NCBI GenBank assembly: GCA_008501585.1
Contig: QQUN01000021.1
Location: 1-64,000, forward strand
Direction of reading: 5' to 3'
Length of the DNA stretch: 64,000 nt
Source of the DNA: Pseudomonadota bacterium
Lineage (GTDB): Bacteria; Pseudomonadota; Gammaproteobacteria; Burkholderiales; Rhodocyclaceae
Shown: positions 8,701 to 18,760 of the stretch, in pieces
How the letters are laid out: each line of letters starts with the position of its first letter
Numbering within the stretch: position 1 is the stretch's first letter
Translations under genes and position numbers: made by a program
The notes under the pieces: model-generated
Seen by the model: only the letters and a program-made list of their open reading frames with translations
What the model was told of the DNA's origin: nothing
Database searches by the model: none

Positions 8701-9906
8701 TCAGGCAAGCACCGATGCGATGGCCTTGGCGACGGTGTCGATGTTCTTGCTGTTCAGCGCGGCCAGGCAGATGCGGCCGGTGGAGACAGCGTAGATGCCG
8801 TGCTCGGCCTTCATGCGTTCAACCTGCGCGGCGGTGAGGCCGGTGAAGGAGAACATGCCGCGCTGGGCGATCACGAAGGAGAAGTCCTGCTTGACCCCGG
8901 CCGCGGCGATACGCTCGACCAGTTGCGTACGCATCAGGCGGATGCGGTCGCGCATGCCGGCCAGCTCTTCTTCCCATTGTGCGCGCAGGCCCGCATCGGA
9001 CAGCACCGTGGCGACCACGATGCCGCCATGGGTCGGCGGGTTGGAGTAGTTGGTGCGGATGACGCGCTTGACCTGCGACAGCACGCGGGCCGAGGTATCG
9101 CGATCGGCGGTGACCACGGTCAGGGCGCCAACGCGTTCGCCGTAGAGCGAGAAGGATTTGGAGAAGGAGCTGGAAACGAAGAACTCCAGGCCCGAGTCGG
9201 CAAACAGGCGCAGGGCGGCGGCGTCGGCCTCGATGCCGTCGGCAAAGCCCTGGTAGGCCATGTCGACAAAGGCCACCAGGTTGCGCGCGCGGATCACGTC
9301 CACGACTTGCTGCCACTGCGCGAGCGTGAGGTCGGCGCCGGTGGGGTTGTGGCAGCAGGCGTGCAGCACGATGATCGAGCCGGCCGCGAAGCCATTGAGC
9401 GCGTCGAGCATGGCGCTGAAGTTGACCCCGCGGGTGGCGGCGGCGTAGTACGGGTAGGTGCCCACGTCGAAGCCGGCGGCCTCGAACAGCGCGCGGTGGT
9501 TTTCCCAGCTCGGATCGCTGATGTAGACCTTGGCGTTGGGGTTGAGGCGGTTCAGGAAGTCAGCGCCGACCTTGAGCGCGCCGGTGCCGCCGAGTGCTTC
9601 GATGGTGACTGCGCGGCCTGCGTCGACCAGGGCCGAGTCGGCACCGAACAGCAGGGTCTGCACCGCCTTGTTGTACGCGGCGGCGCCTTCGATGGGCTGG
9701 TAGCCGCGCGGCGGCGCCAGCTTGAGGCGCTGCTCTTCGGCGGCCTTGACCGCCGCCAGGAGCGGAATCTTGCCGTTGTCGTCGTAGTACACGCCGACAC
9801 CGAGGTTAACTTTCTCGGCACGGGTGTCCGCCTGGAAGGCTTCGTTGAGGCCGAGGATCGGATCGCGCGGCGCCATTTCTACCGCAGCAAAGATCGACGA
9901 GGTCAT
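8701..9906 (-). CDS. Aspartate/aromatic amino acid aminotransferase (class I, PLP)
   Basis: Cytosolic PLP-dependent transaminase of the AspC/TyrB group, exchanging amino groups between aspartate, tyrosine or phenylalanine and 2-oxoglutarate. 401 residues, full length. Landmarks: the [12 protein letters not shown]-terminal segment, HACCHNPTG in the cofactor pocket, VDMAYQGF, and the SSSFSKSF motif with the Schiff-base lysine. The C-terminal arginine motif [10 protein letters not shown] binds the substrate carboxylate. Sequence alone does not separate AspC from TyrB activity, so no symbol is given. It is divergent from uvrB with a 132-bp shared upstream region. Confidence 0.95.
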   Translation of the reverse strand: MTSSIFAAVEMAPRDPILGLNEAFQADTRAEKVNLGVGVYYDDNGKIPLLAAVKAAEEQRLKLAPPRGYQPIEGAAAYNKAVQTLLFGADSALVDAGRAVTIEALGGTGALKVGADFLNRLNPNAKVYISDPSWENHRALFEAAGFDVGTYPYYAAATRGVNFSAMLDALNGFAAGSIIVLHACCHNPTGADLTLAQWQQVVDVIRARNLVAFVDMAYQGFADGIEADAAALRLFADSGLEFFVSSSFSKSFSLYGERVGALTVVTADRDTSARVLSQVKRVIRTNYSNPPTHGGIVVATVLSDAGLRAQWEEELAGMRDRIRLMRTQLVERIAAAGVKQDFSFVIAQRGMFSFTGLTAAQVERMKAEHGIYAVSTGRICLAALNSKNIDTVAKAIASVLA

Positions 9907-10038
9907 GTTCGCTCCATCTGTGGGCAGCGCAGCGCCACCCGGTGTGAGTTGCGCCGGCAGGTGCGACGCGAAATAATCGAAAATTCAATTCACCCATGGC
10001 ACGCGGTGCGCCTGCGTGCACAAGGCGAAAATTCTAGC

Positions 10039-12096
10039 ATGACGAAGTCCGCGAATTCCGATCGCCTCCTGAGCTTTGACGGAAGTCCTTTCCGCTTGCA
10101 TCAACCGTTTCCGCCGGCGGGTGATCAGCCCACGGCCATCGACGAACTGACGGCCGGTATCCAGGACGGCCTGATGTACCAGACTCTGCTGGGTGTGACC
10201 GGCTCGGGCAAGACTTTTACCATGGCCAACGTGATCGCCCGCTGCGGGCGGCCGGCGCTGGTGCTGGCCCACAACAAGACCCTGGCGGCGCAGCTGTATT
10301 CGGAGTTCAAGGAGTTCTTCCCCGAAAACGCGGTGGAGTATTTCGTGTCGTACTACGACTACTACCAGCCTGAGGCATATGTGCCTTCGCGCGATCTGTT
10401 CATCGAGAAGGACTCGAGCATCAACGAGCATATCGAGCAGATGCGCCTCAGTGCCACCAAGAGCCTGATGGAGCGGCGGGATGTGGTGATCGTGGCGACC
10501 GTGTCGTGCATCTACGGTATCGGTGATCCGGTCGACTATCACAGCATGGTGCTGCACTTGCGCGAGGGCGAACGCGTGGCGCACCGCGAGCTGCTCGGGC
10601 GCCTGGTGAGCATGCAGTACACACGGGCCGACGTGGATTTCCGGCGCGGCAGCTTCCGGGTGCGCGGCGACGTGATCGACATCTTTCCGGCCGAAAACGC
10701 CGAACTGGCGGTGCGGGTCGAGATGTTCGACGAAGAGATCGAACACCTGACCCTGTTCGATCCGCTCACCGGCCATCTCAAGCACCGCCTCGCGCGCTTC
10801 ACGGTGTACCCCTCGAGCCACTATGTGACGCCGCGCGCCACGGTGCTCAAGGCGATCGAGGGGATCAAGGCCGAATTGCGCGACCGTATCGAGACCTATC
10901 AACGCGAAGCCAAGCTGGTTGAGGCGCAGCGAATCGAGCAGCGCACCCGCTTCGACCTGGAGATGCTCAACGAGCTGGGCTTCTGCAAAGGCATCGAGAA
11001 CTACTCCCGGCATTTATCGGGCCGAGCGCCGGGCGAGCCGCCGCCGACGCTGATCGACTACCTGCCGCCCGACGGGCTGATGTTTGTCGACGAGTCGCAT
11101 GTCAGCATTCCCCAGGTCGGTGCCATGTACAAAGGCGACCGCTCGCGCAAGGAAAACCTGGTCAATTACGGATTTCGTCTGCCCTCGGCGGTGGACAACC
11201 GGCCGCTCAAGTTCGAGGAATTCGAGCGGCTGATGCCGCAGACCGTTTTCGTGTCCGCCACGCCGGGTGGCTATGAGGCCGAGCACCAGGCGCAAGTGAT
11301 CGAGCAGGTGGTCCGGCCGACCGGCCTGGTCGACCCGCTCATCGAGGTGCGCCCGGCGACCACCCAGGTCGACGACCTGCTGGCCGAGATCAAGCGCCGT
11401 ACCGACAAGACCGAGCGCGTGCTGGTCACCACGCTGACCAAGCGCATGTCGGAAGACCTGACCGACTATCTGCTCGAGAACGGGATCCGGGTGCGCTACC
11501 TGCACTCGGATATCGACACCGTCGAGCGGGTCGAGATCATCCGCGACCTGCGCCTGGGCCAGTTTGATGTGCTGGTGGGGATCAACCTGCTACGCGAAGG
11601 CCTCGATATTCCCGAAGTGTCCCTGGTGGCGATTCTCGATGCCGACAAGGAGGGCTTCCTGCGTTCGGAGCGTGCGCTGATCCAGACCATCGGCCGGGCG
11701 GCGCGCCATGTGCACGGCACGGCCATTCTCTACGCCGACGTGATCACCGATTCCATGCGCCGCGCGATGGCCGAGACCGAGCGGCGGCGGGATAAACAAC
11801 TGGCCCACAACGCCGAGCACGGCATCACCCCCGCGTCGGTCGTCAAGCGGATCAAGGACATCATCGACGGAGTCTATTCGGACGCGGCCTCGGACGTGGC
11901 CGCCGCCGAAAAAACACCGAAAGTGGACTACGCATCGATGGACGAGAAGGCGCTCGCGCGCGCCATCCGCCAGCTCGAGAAGCAAATGCAGGCGCACGCC
12001 AAGAATCTCGAATTCGAGCAGGCCGCAAAACTGCGGGACGAACTGTTCCGCTTGCGCAGCCAGGCCTTTGGCGCCGACCGTCACGACGAACCCTGA
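10039..12096 (+). CDS. uvrB: Excinuclease ABC subunit B
   Basis: Damage-verifying helicase-like subunit of nucleotide excision repair; it is loaded by UvrA and then binds UvrC. 685 residues. Walker A is GVTGSGKT (residues 52-59). The beta-hairpin region has [10 protein letters not shown] and the later motifs include [10 protein letters not shown] and [12 protein letters not shown]-terminal UVR coiled-coil motif ([18 protein letters not shown]) contacts UvrC, which is encoded at 39511. The ATG at 10039 gives the normal N-terminus; the frame stays open far upstream across the antisense aminotransferase gene, which is a shadow. The next gene starts 15 nt downstream. Confidence 0.98.
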   Translation: MTKSANSDRLLSFDGSPFRLHQPFPPAGDQPTAIDELTAGIQDGLMYQTLLGVTGSGKTFTMANVIARCGRPALVLAHNKTLAAQLYSEFKEFFPENAVEYFVSYYDYYQPEAYVPSRDLFIEKDSSINEHIEQMRLSATKSLMERRDVVIVATVSCIYGIGDPVDYHSMVLHLREGERVAHRELLGRLVSMQYTRADVDFRRGSFRVRGDVIDIFPAENAELAVRVEMFDEEIEHLTLFDPLTGHLKHRLARFTVYPSSHYVTPRATVLKAIEGIKAELRDRIETYQREAKLVEAQRIEQRTRFDLEMLNELGFCKGIENYSRHLSGRAPGEPPPTLIDYLPPDGLMFVDESHVSIPQVGAMYKGDRSRKENLVNYGFRLPSAVDNRPLKFEEFERLMPQTVFVSATPGGYEAEHQAQVIEQVVRPTGLVDPLIEVRPATTQVDDLLAEIKRRTDKTERVLVTTLTKRMSEDLTDYLLENGIRVRYLHSDIDTVERVEIIRDLRLGQFDVLVGINLLREGLDIPEVSLVAILDADKEGFLRSERALIQTIGRAARHVHGTAILYADVITDSMRRAMAETERRRDKQLAHNAEHGITPASVVKRIKDIIDGVYSDAASDVAAAEKTPKVDYASMDEKALARAIRQLEKQMQAHAKNLEFEQAAKLRDELFRLRSQAFGADRHDEP

Positions 12097-12111
12097 GGAG
12101 GAACCCCCGCC

Positions 12112-12585
12112 TTGACCCACCGCATCCTGTTTGTCTGCACCGGCAATATCTGTCGCTCACCCACCGCCGAGGCCGTGGCCCGCCACTGGCTGAAGATGGT
12201 CGGCCTGGACGGCGAAATCACCGTCGACTCGGCCGGCACACAAGGCATTCACGCCGGCGAGGCGCCCGATTCGCGCAGCCAGCGAGCTGCGGCGCTCAGG
12301 GGCTACGACCTGTCCCGCTTGCGGGCCCGCAAGTTGCGCGATGAGGACTTCGCACAGTTCGATCTCCTCCTCGCCATGGACGGCGGCCACCTGACGGTGA
12401 TGCAACGGAAGTGCCCGCCGGAGTATCAGTCCAAGCTGAAGCTGTTTCTCAGCTTGGCACCGGCCTGCGGGCGAACGGAGGTACCCGATCCGTACTACGG
12501 CGCAGGGGAAGGGTTCGACGAGGTGCTCGATCTGTGCGAAGCAGGGGTGCACAGCCTGATCGACATGTTGCGCGACAGGCACTGA
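12112..12585 (+). CDS. Low-molecular-weight protein tyrosine phosphatase
   Basis: 157-residue LMW-PTP. The active-site loop CTGNICRS (Cys-x5-Arg-Ser) is at residues 9-16 and the general-acid loop is DPYYG near residue 124. Such enzymes dephosphorylate tyrosine kinases and exopolysaccharide regulators or act as arsenate reductases; the role here is not defined. The start is a TTG at 12112, chosen because a strong Shine-Dalgarno (GAGGAGGA, 12095-12102) lies 9 nt before it and no ATG precedes the catalytic loop. It probably shares a transcript with uvrB. A strong terminator follows. Confidence 0.93.
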   Translation: MTHRILFVCTGNICRSPTAEAVARHWLKMVGLDGEITVDSAGTQGIHAGEAPDSRSQRAAALRGYDLSRLRARKLRDEDFAQFDLLLAMDGGHLTVMQRKCPPEYQSKLKLFLSLAPACGRTEVPDPYYGAGEGFDEVLDLCEAGVHSLIDMLRDRH

Positions 12586-12603
12586 CCGCGCCGCCCGCAC
12601 AGG

Positions 12604-12647
12604 CCAGAAAAAAGGCTCAGCCATGATGCGCTGAGCCTTTTTTCTGG
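12604..12647. terminator. Bidirectional terminator between the phosphatase gene and rne
   Basis: A perfect 17-bp inverted repeat (12604-12620 with 12631-12647) and 10-nt loop. Each arm contains a run of six A or T, so it works for the convergent transcripts of the phosphatase gene and rne. Confidence 0.92.
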
Positions 12648-12672
12648 CGTTGCCGCCGGGGTCGTGCCGGAA

Positions 12673-15600
12673 TTACTTCCGGGTTTCGACCTGCTTCAGT
12701 TCGCCTTCCTGCGGCATCGCGACCGGCGCCGGGCGGGGGCGGCCCAGCGGTACGGCAGGTGCCACGACCGGTTGGGCGACCACTTTTTCGGGCCGTGTCT
12801 CGATCATCGTCAGCCCGCTCTTGGCGAGATCCTCGCCCAGGCTGATCGGCGCGGCGGCGACCGCCGGAGCCGGTTTGTCAGCCACCGGCTTGGCGGCCGG
12901 GGCGGGGGGCGCGTCGGTGACGACGGGCGCCGCCTCGGTGGCTGCCTCTTCGGCCGGGATATCCGCTTCCGCCGTGGCGGCAGCCTCGGTGTCGGCAGCT
13001 TCGTCGACGACCGTTGCGGGGGCCGCATCGGCCGGCGTGGCTTCAAGCGCTTGAACCGGCGACTCAGTCTCAGCGACCGGCTCAACCGTCGGGGCCGGCT
13101 CGGCGGCATCAACGGCCGTTTCTGCCGTCGGTGCCGCAGCGCTATCCTGCAGGTCGGCGACCGGGGCCGGGGCCGCGTCGGCGGCGAGCACCGGGGTGTC
13201 GGCCGGGGTGTCTGCCTCGGCTGCCTCGGTGGGTTGCGCACCGGCCGTGTCGGCGAGCGCAGCGACCGGCGCTGCAGCGGTGGCTGCGACCTGAGCCGGC
13301 GTGGCGTCGGTCGTTGCCGTGTCGGCATCGGCGGTTGCGTCGGTGCTGTTCTCGCTGCCTGCCTCGGCGGCGTCGACCGTGTTCTCGCCGCGGTTCTGGC
13401 GCGAACGACGACGACGACGGCTACGGCTGCGGCCTTCGGAAGCGGCTTCCTCGGCGTTTCCGCTGTCGGTCGGTGCCGTGTCGGCATCCGTGGCTTCCGT
13501 GGCTTCCGTGGCGACGACGGTGTCGTCCTGGGCCTGCACCTCGGCCGTGTCGCTGGCCTCGGTGTTTTCATTCTGGCGACCACGGCCACGGCGGCTGCGG
13601 CGACGACGGTTGCCGGACGACTCGTCGGCGGGCGTTGCGGCTGCAGCGGCCACGCCGGCGGTCAGGACATCGGCCTCGGTGTTGCGTGCCTCGTCGCTGG
13701 CCTGGACGTCGGTCTGGGCGTCGTCGTTGCGACCACCGCGGCGGTTGCGGCCACGGCGGTTGTTGCCGCGCGATTCGTCATCGTTGCGGTTCTCGCGCGA
13801 GGGGCGGCTTTCGCTCTGGGCTTCGTTGCGGCTGCTGTCCTTGCGCTCACCGTCCTTGCGTTCGCCACGCTCGTTGCGCTCGCCACGACGGCCGCGGCCA
13901 CGACGGTTGTCGTTCCTGGATTGCTCGTCACGCCCGCTGTCGCTGCGCTTGCGGCGCGGCGCCTCCGGTGCCGGGGTTTCGGTGGCGGGTTGCTCACCGC
14001 CAAAGAGGCGCTTGAGCCAGCCAAAGAAGCCACCCGAGGCGGCCGGTGCGGCTGCGGGCGGTACCGGGGTTTCTTCCTTGACCTCGGCGATCGGGGCCGG
14101 CTGGGCGGGGGCGATGCCGCGCACCGCGGCTTCGGCGCGAGCCGGCTTCTTGCTGCCTTCGATGACCGCTTCGCTGTAGTTGGTCTCGGCCGGCATCTGC
14201 ACCATCTGGTAGCTCGGCAGGGCCGTGTCTTCCTGGTTGAGCTGATCGTGGCGCAGGCGAACGATTTCGTGCTGCGGGGTTTCGAGATGGCGGTTGGGGA
14301 CAATCAGCAGATTGACCTTGTGGCGCATCTCGATGTGGGCGATGTCGACCCGCTTCTCGTTGAGCAGGAAGGTGGCGACGTCGACCGGCACCTGCACGTG
14401 CACCGCGCCAGTGTTTTCCTTCATCGCCTCTTCTTCGAGGATGCGGACGATGTGCAGTGCCGAGGACTCGGTGCTGCGGATATGGCCGGTGCCCGAGCAG
14501 CGCGGGCAGGGGATGTAGCTGGTCTCGGCCAGGGCCGGGCGCAGACGCTGGCGCGACAGCTCGAGCAGGCCAAAGCGGCTGATCTTGCCGGTCTGGACGC
14601 GGGCGCGGTCATGGCGCAGGGCGTCGCGCAGGCGGTTTTCGACTTCGCGCTGGTTCTTGCTCGACTCCATGTCGATGAAGTCGATGACGATCAGGCCGCC
14701 GAGGTCGCGCAGGCGCAGCTGGCGGGCGACTTCGTCGGCCGCTTCCAGGTTGGTGCGCAGGGCGGTTTCTTCGATGTCGGCGCCCTTGGTGGCGCGGCCG
14801 GAGTTGACGTCGACCGATACCAGGGCCTCGGTGTGGTCGATGACCACGGCGCCGCCGGAGGGCAGGGTGACCTGGCGGGCGTAGGCGGATTCGATCTGGT
14901 GCTCGATCTGGAAGCGGGAGAACAGCGGCACATCATCGCTGTAGCGCTTCACCCGATTGACGTTCTGCGGCATGACATGGGCCATGAACTGGCGCGCCTG
15001 CTCGTAGATGTCGTCGGTGTCGATCAGGATCTCGCCGATGTCGGGCTGGAAATAATCGCGAATGGCGCGGATGACCAGGCTGCCTTCCTGGTAGATCAGG
15101 AAAGCGCCGGCCTGCGCGTGGGCAGCGCCGTCGATGGCGCTCCACAACTGCAGGAGGTAGTTGAGGTCCCACTGGAGCTCTTCGGCAGTCCGGCCGATGG
15201 CGGCGGTGCGCGCGATCAGGCTCATGCCGGCGGGGACTTCGAGCGCGTCCATGACTTCGCGCAGCTCGGCGCGTTCGTCGCCCTCGACGCGGCGCGACAC
15301 ACCGCCGCCACGCGGGTTGTTGGGCATCAGGACGAGGTAGCGGCCTGCCAGCGAGATGTAGGTGGTGAGGGCGGCGCCCTTGTTGCCACGCTCATCCTTC
15401 TCGACCTGGACGATCAGTTCCTGACCTTCCTTGAGGACGTCCTGCGGGCGCACGCGCCCCTGCCCGTCGCCACCGGCGCCCAGGTAGTTGCGGCCAATTT
15501 CCTTGAAGGGAAGAAAGCCGTGGCGGTCTGCCCCGTAATCAACAAACGCGGCTTCCAGACTGGGTTCAATCCGGGTGATGACTGCCTTGTAGATGTTGCT

Positions 15601-15714
15601 CTTTCGTTGTTCTTTTGCGGCCGATTCAATATCGAGATCGATCAGTTTCTGACCATCTACGATTGCGACGCGTAGTTCTTCGGCCTGCGTCGCATTGAAA
15701 AGCATGCGTTTCAT
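12673..15714 (-). CDS. rne: Ribonuclease E
   Basis: Essential endoribonuclease for mRNA decay and for rRNA/tRNA processing; its C-terminal half scaffolds the degradosome. 1013 residues. The N-terminus [10 protein letters not shown] is canonical; I chose it (ATG at 15714, GGGAGA upstream) over a GTG start 27 nt earlier. It has an S1 domain (about 36-120), the catalytic VDVNSG and IDFIDM aspartates, and the zinc link CPRC with Cys403 and Cys406, matching E. coli numbering almost exactly. After about residue 530 come Arg/Asp/Asn-rich RNA-binding stretches and a long Ala/Thr/Glu/Asp-rich low-complexity tail. The extreme C-terminus (around [12 protein letters not shown]) looks ordered again. Confidence 0.97.
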   Translation of the reverse strand: MKRMLFNATQAEELRVAIVDGQKLIDLDIESAAKEQRKSNIYKAVITRIEPSLEAAFVDYGADRHGFLPFKEIGRNYLGAGGDGQGRVRPQDVLKEGQELIVQVEKDERGNKGAALTTYISLAGRYLVLMPNNPRGGGVSRRVEGDERAELREVMDALEVPAGMSLIARTAAIGRTAEELQWDLNYLLQLWSAIDGAAHAQAGAFLIYQEGSLVIRAIRDYFQPDIGEILIDTDDIYEQARQFMAHVMPQNVNRVKRYSDDVPLFSRFQIEHQIESAYARQVTLPSGGAVVIDHTEALVSVDVNSGRATKGADIEETALRTNLEAADEVARQLRLRDLGGLIVIDFIDMESSKNQREVENRLRDALRHDRARVQTGKISRFGLLELSRQRLRPALAETSYIPCPRCSGTGHIRSTESSALHIVRILEEEAMKENTGAVHVQVPVDVATFLLNEKRVDIAHIEMRHKVNLLIVPNRHLETPQHEIVRLRHDQLNQEDTALPSYQMVQMPAETNYSEAVIEGSKKPARAEAAVRGIAPAQPAPIAEVKEETPVPPAAAPAASGGFFGWLKRLFGGEQPATETPAPEAPRRKRSDSGRDEQSRNDNRRGRGRRGERNERGERKDGERKDSSRNEAQSESRPSRENRNDDESRGNNRRGRNRRGGRNDDAQTDVQASDEARNTEADVLTAGVAAAAATPADESSGNRRRRSRRGRGRQNENTEASDTAEVQAQDDTVVATEATEATDADTAPTDSGNAEEAASEGRSRSRRRRRSRQNRGENTVDAAEAGSENSTDATADADTATTDATPAQVAATAAAPVAALADTAGAQPTEAAEADTPADTPVLAADAAPAPVADLQDSAAAPTAETAVDAAEPAPTVEPVAETESPVQALEATPADAAPATVVDEAADTEAAATAEADIPAEEAATEAAPVVTDAPPAPAAKPVADKPAPAVAAAPISLGEDLAKSGLTMIETRPEKVVAQPVVAPAVPLGRPRPAPVAMPQEGELKQVETRK

Positions 15715-15914
15715 GGGTTCGTTCTCCCGCGTGTTCCACACGGGCAGGACGAGCGGCGCGCACCATCGTGCGAGACGGAGTTTAGCGAGTTATCTTTTTA
15801 GGAGAACGGCTCTCATCCGGTATGTTCTAGCTATCGAGGGTCGGCTGGTCGGTTCTCATGTTTCCCGCCCAAAGGGCCGGAACTTCTGATCCTGCGTGTG
15901 GGTGACGCGTATAA
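15715..15914 (-). promoter_or_regulatory. rne leader region with candidate extended -10 promoter
   Basis: On the minus strand TGCTTATAC (TG-n-TTATAC; hexamer 15914-15909) is an extended -10 element, giving a leader of about 190 nt before the rne ATG. Long rne leaders mediate feedback control by RNase E in enterobacteria; the same role here is inferred. The stretch 15715-16095 has no convincing gene. It holds this leader, a GCGCAC/GTGCG-type small hairpin near 15760-15775, and the upstream region of rluC on the other strand. Confidence 0.35.
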
Positions 15915-16095
15915 GCAAGAAGACAAAACAGGGTTTGCTTGCGTTACCATCGCAGCCTTTTGGCTACGAGCGGAAACTGCTGACTGGCCGGGAACCACAA
16001 AAAACGGGTTCTTGGTGCCGTCGCGAGCATTGGCAGTTCCGCACAATGCCGCCTGGCGCCGGACCAAACCGGTCAGGGCGCAAGTATATGGCAGG

Positions 16096-17067
16096 ATGAT
16101 GGCGCAAAGCAAAAAGCTTGAGGTTCGGCATGAACAGATCGACGCGGCGTCGGAAGGGCAGCGCATCGATAATTACCTCGTTCGCATCCTGAAAGGGGTG
16201 CCCAAGAGCCATGTGTATCGGCTCTTGCGTAGCGGTCAGGTGCGGGTGAATGGACGGCGTGCAAGCCAGACGTATCGCCTGCAACTCGAGGACGTGGTGC
16301 GCATCCCGCCGGTGCAGGTGAGTACCGCCAGCGAGCAGCGGGTGGTGCCGGTGGGCAATGCGCTGCCGGTGGTCTATGAGGACGATGCCTTGCTCGTGCT
16401 CGACAAGCCGGCCGGGCAGGCCGTGCATGGCGGCAGTGGTGTGAGCTATGGGGTGATCGAGCAGTTGCGCAAGCAGCGGCCCGAGGCGCGCCTGCTCGAG
16501 CTGGCGCACCGGCTGGATAGGGAAACGTCGGGGCTGCTGATCGTGGCCAAGAAGCGCTCGGCGCTGGCCGCGCTGCATGAGTTGATGCGCAATGGCGGGA
16601 TCGAGAAGCACTACATCACCGTGGTCAGCGGCCGCTGGATGAACCCGCGTCAGCACATCCGCACGCCGCTCTATAAATACCTGACCGCCGATGGTGAACG
16701 GCGGGTGCGGGCCCAGGCCGATGGCAAGGAGGCGCACAGCATCGTGAGCTTGCGCCGGCGCTGGCAGTCGATGAGCGAACTGGGCGTGGAACTGAAAACC
16801 GGGCGAACGCATCAGATCCGGGTGCATCTGACGCACCAGGGGTTCCCGCTGGTCGGGGATGACAAGTACGGCGATTTCGCGCTCAACAAGCGCCTGGCCA
16901 AGGAGGCCGGGCTGACGCGCATGTTCCTGCATGCGGCGCGTTTGCAGTTCGCGCACCCGATCACTGGCGAAATGGTCCGGGTTGAGGCGCCGCTGCCGCC
17001 GGAGTTGCAGGCTTTCCTGAAGCTGCTGGACAAAAACGAGGTGCGCGATGCCGGCGAAGCGGTATGA
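16096..17067 (+). CDS. rluC: 23S rRNA pseudouridine synthase RluC
   Basis: RluA-family pseudouridine synthase acting on 23S rRNA (E. coli RluC modifies U955, U2504 and U2580). 323 residues. The N-terminal S4 RNA-binding domain (about 15-75) contains GQRIDNYL and VNGRRASQTYRL. The catalytic motif is HRLDRETSGLL with the active-site Asp. The later KTGRTHQIRVHL segment is diagnostic. Start: ATG at 16096 or the adjacent ATG at 16099; the frame is open back to 15898 but that extension resembles nothing. RluC sits divergent from rne in many proteobacteria, as here. The HAD gene overlaps its end by 20 nt. Confidence 0.95.
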   Translation: MMAQSKKLEVRHEQIDAASEGQRIDNYLVRILKGVPKSHVYRLLRSGQVRVNGRRASQTYRLQLEDVVRIPPVQVSTASEQRVVPVGNALPVVYEDDALLVLDKPAGQAVHGGSGVSYGVIEQLRKQRPEARLLELAHRLDRETSGLLIVAKKRSALAALHELMRNGGIEKHYITVVSGRWMNPRQHIRTPLYKYLTADGERRVRAQADGKEAHSIVSLRRRWQSMSELGVELKTGRTHQIRVHLTHQGFPLVGDDKYGDFALNKRLAKEAGLTRMFLHAARLQFAHPITGEMVRVEAPLPPELQAFLKLLDKNEVRDAGEAV

Positions 17068-17707
17068 ACTGATCGTGTTTGACTGGGATGGCACGCTGAT
17101 GGATTCAGCCGGCGCCATCGTGCGCGCCATTCAGGCGGCGTGTCGCGACCTGGACTTGCCGGTGCCGGACGATGCGCGTGCCCGCCACGTAATCGGGCTG
17201 GGGCTCGACGATGCCTTGCATTACGCGGTGCCGACGCTGACCCGCAGTCGCTACCCGGACATGGTGGCGCGCTATCGCTATCACTATCTGTCGCGCGACC
17301 AGGAGCTGGTGTTGTTCGATGGCATGGCGGCAACCATCGAGCGGCTGGCGGCCGGCGGTTGGTGGCTGGCGGTGGCCACCGGCAAGAGCCGCGTGGGTCT
17401 GGATCGCGCCTTGACGCACAGCGGGCTGGGTGCGCATTTTCATGCCACGCGCACGGCGGATGAATGTTTCTCCAAGCCGCATCCGGCCATGCTTGAGGAG
17501 TTGATGGCCGAGTTGTCGGTGCCACCGGCGCAGACGCTGATGATCGGCGACACGACTCACGATCTGTCGATGGCGCAGAACGCGGGTGTCGATGCCGTGG
17601 CGGTGAGCTTTGGTGCGCATGATGTCGACACGCTGGCGAGCGTGCCGTCGGTGGCCATGGTGGCGACGCCCGGTGCGCTGGATCAATGGCTGCGCGACAA
17701 CGCCTGA
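17048..17707 (+). CDS. HAD-superfamily hydrolase (phosphoglycolate phosphatase-like)
   Basis: 219-residue HAD phosphatase. Motif I FDWDGTLMDS (residues 10-19) holds the nucleophile and acid aspartates, motif II is VATGKS, the lysine lies in CFSKPHPAM, and motif IV is GDTTHDLSMAQNAG. An alpha-helical cap sits between motifs I and II, as in Gph-type enzymes. The substrate is probably a small phosphorylated metabolite. The start overlaps rluC by 20 nt, and the stop overlaps the start of the Rieske-type gene by 22 nt, indicating one translationally coupled operon. Confidence 0.93.
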   Translation: MPAKRYELIVFDWDGTLMDSAGAIVRAIQAACRDLDLPVPDDARARHVIGLGLDDALHYAVPTLTRSRYPDMVARYRYHYLSRDQELVLFDGMAATIERLAAGGWWLAVATGKSRVGLDRALTHSGLGAHFHATRTADECFSKPHPAMLEELMAELSVPPAQTLMIGDTTHDLSMAQNAGVDAVAVSFGAHDVDTLASVPSVAMVATPGALDQWLRDNA

Positions 17708-18039
17708 TCTGCGCCGCGAGCGCGCTGATCGATGGCGCCGCCGGGGTGCGTTTCGAGGTTGAAACGCCGTCCGGGCTGCGGCCGGCCTTCGTGGTGCGCT
17801 TCGAGGGGCTGCCGCGGGCATTCGTCAATGCGTGCGCCCATGTGCCGGTCGAACTGGACTGGCTGGAGGGGGCATTCTTCGATGCGGATGGCGCCTACCT
17901 CATCTGCGCCACGCATGGGGCCACCTACCATCCGGTGACCGGCGTGTGTGTCGCCGGGCCGTGTCGAGGCGCCTCCTTGCAGAAGCTGCCGGTGGCGGAG
18001 ATTGACGGCGGGGTCTGGCTGCTGGATGAGGCCGGCTGA
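17686..18039 (+). CDS. Small Rieske [2Fe-2S] protein
   Basis: 117-residue stand-alone Rieske-fold protein. Cluster ligands are visible as Cys50-x-His52 and Cys74-x2-His77, followed by a GPC loop near residue 91 and the typical Leu-rich closing strand. It has no membrane segment, signal peptide or oxygenase domain, so it is most like soluble Rieske ferredoxins or regulatory subunits. The spacing between the two ligand pairs (21 residues) is slightly longer than in typical Rieske sites. It is the third gene of the rluC operon. The electron partner is unknown. Confidence 0.85.
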   Translation: MAARQRLICAASALIDGAAGVRFEVETPSGLRPAFVVRFEGLPRAFVNACAHVPVELDWLEGAFFDADGAYLICATHGATYHPVTGVCVAGPCRGASLQKLPVAEIDGGVWLLDEAG

Positions 18040-18043
18040 CGGC

Positions 18044-18760
18044 TCAGCCAAGCAGCAGAAACACCGTGGGTACCTTGCCCAGTTCCGGTAGCGGGCGCGC
18101 TTTCCACTGTGCCACGCTACGGGTCTGGATCCACTCGTCGGTGGTGGTGACGCCGCGCGCGATGCACAGGCGCGTGGTGGGGCGGCAGCCGGCGACGAGT
18201 GCCTCGAGCAGGCGCTGGTTGCGGTAGGGGGTTTCGATGAACAGCTGGGTCTGCGATTTTTGTGCTGATTCTGCTTCCAGCGCGCGGATGGCGCTCATGC
18301 GCTCCGCGTCGTGGACCGGCAGGTAGCCATGAAAGGCGAACTGCTGGCCATTGAGCCCCGAGGCCATCAGCGCCAGCAGCAAGGAGGACGGACCCACCAG
18401 TGGCACCACGGTAATGTCCATTGCGTGCGCCGCGTCGACCAGTAGCGCGCCCGGGTCGGCGACCGCCGGAACGCCCGCTTCGGACATCAGGCCGATGTCG
18501 CTGCCGCGCATTGCCGGGGCCAGCAACTCGCGCAGCGCAGTCGGCGTCGGGGTCTCGGGCAGGGGCTGGATGTCGAGCTCGCGCAGGGGGGTCGGGTGTT
18601 CGAGCCGTTTGAGGTCAGCACGGGCCGTCTTGGCGTTTTCGACCACAAAGTGCGTCAGGCGGCGGGCAATCGCCGCAGCGTCGGCGGGCAGGGTGGCTGT
18701 CCACGGGCTGTCGCCGAGGCTGGCCGGGACAAGATAGAGCTTTCCGCGGATGGCGCTCAT
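18044..18760 (-). CDS. SAM-dependent methyltransferase, tetrapyrrole-methylase fold (RsmI-related)
   Basis: 238 residues, similar to RsmI (16S rRNA C1402 2'-O-methyltransferase) in its fold: GKLYLVPASLGD at the N-terminus, DIGLMSEAGVPAVADPG in the SAM site and VVPLVGPSSLLLALMASG. It is shorter than RsmI and lacks its C-terminal domain, so I treat it as a paralogue of unproven target. The start codon overlaps the stop of the maf gene in an ATGA, so the two are co-translated. Confidence 0.88.
   Translation of the reverse strand: MSAIRGKLYLVPASLGDSPWTATLPADAAAIARRLTHFVVENAKTARADLKRLEHPTPLRELDIQPLPETPTPTALRELLAPAMRGSDIGLMSEAGVPAVADPGALLVDAAHAMDITVVPLVGPSSLLLALMASGLNGQQFAFHGYLPVHDAERMSAIRALEAESAQKSQTQLFIETPYRNQRLLEALVAGCRPTTRLCIARGVTTTDEWIQTRSVAQWKARPLPELGKVPTVFLLLG

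Noticed and set aside
8800-10038. Frame-continuous N-terminal extension of uvrB across the aminotransferase gene
   Set aside because: UvrB has its normal N-terminus at 10039; the extension is antisense to a clear PLP enzyme.
13000-14000. Repetitive low-complexity DNA as a possible CRISPR or VNTR array
   Set aside because: It is coding sequence for the RNase E tail, with no regular repeat-spacer period.
12664-15675. 1003-codon open frame antisense to rne
   Set aside because: Composition is the reverse-complement pattern of the Ala/Glu/Arg-rich RNase E tail; no motif.
15898-16095. N-terminal extension of rluC
   Set aside because: RluC homologues begin at the S4 domain; the added 66 residues match nothing and lie over the likely rne promoter.
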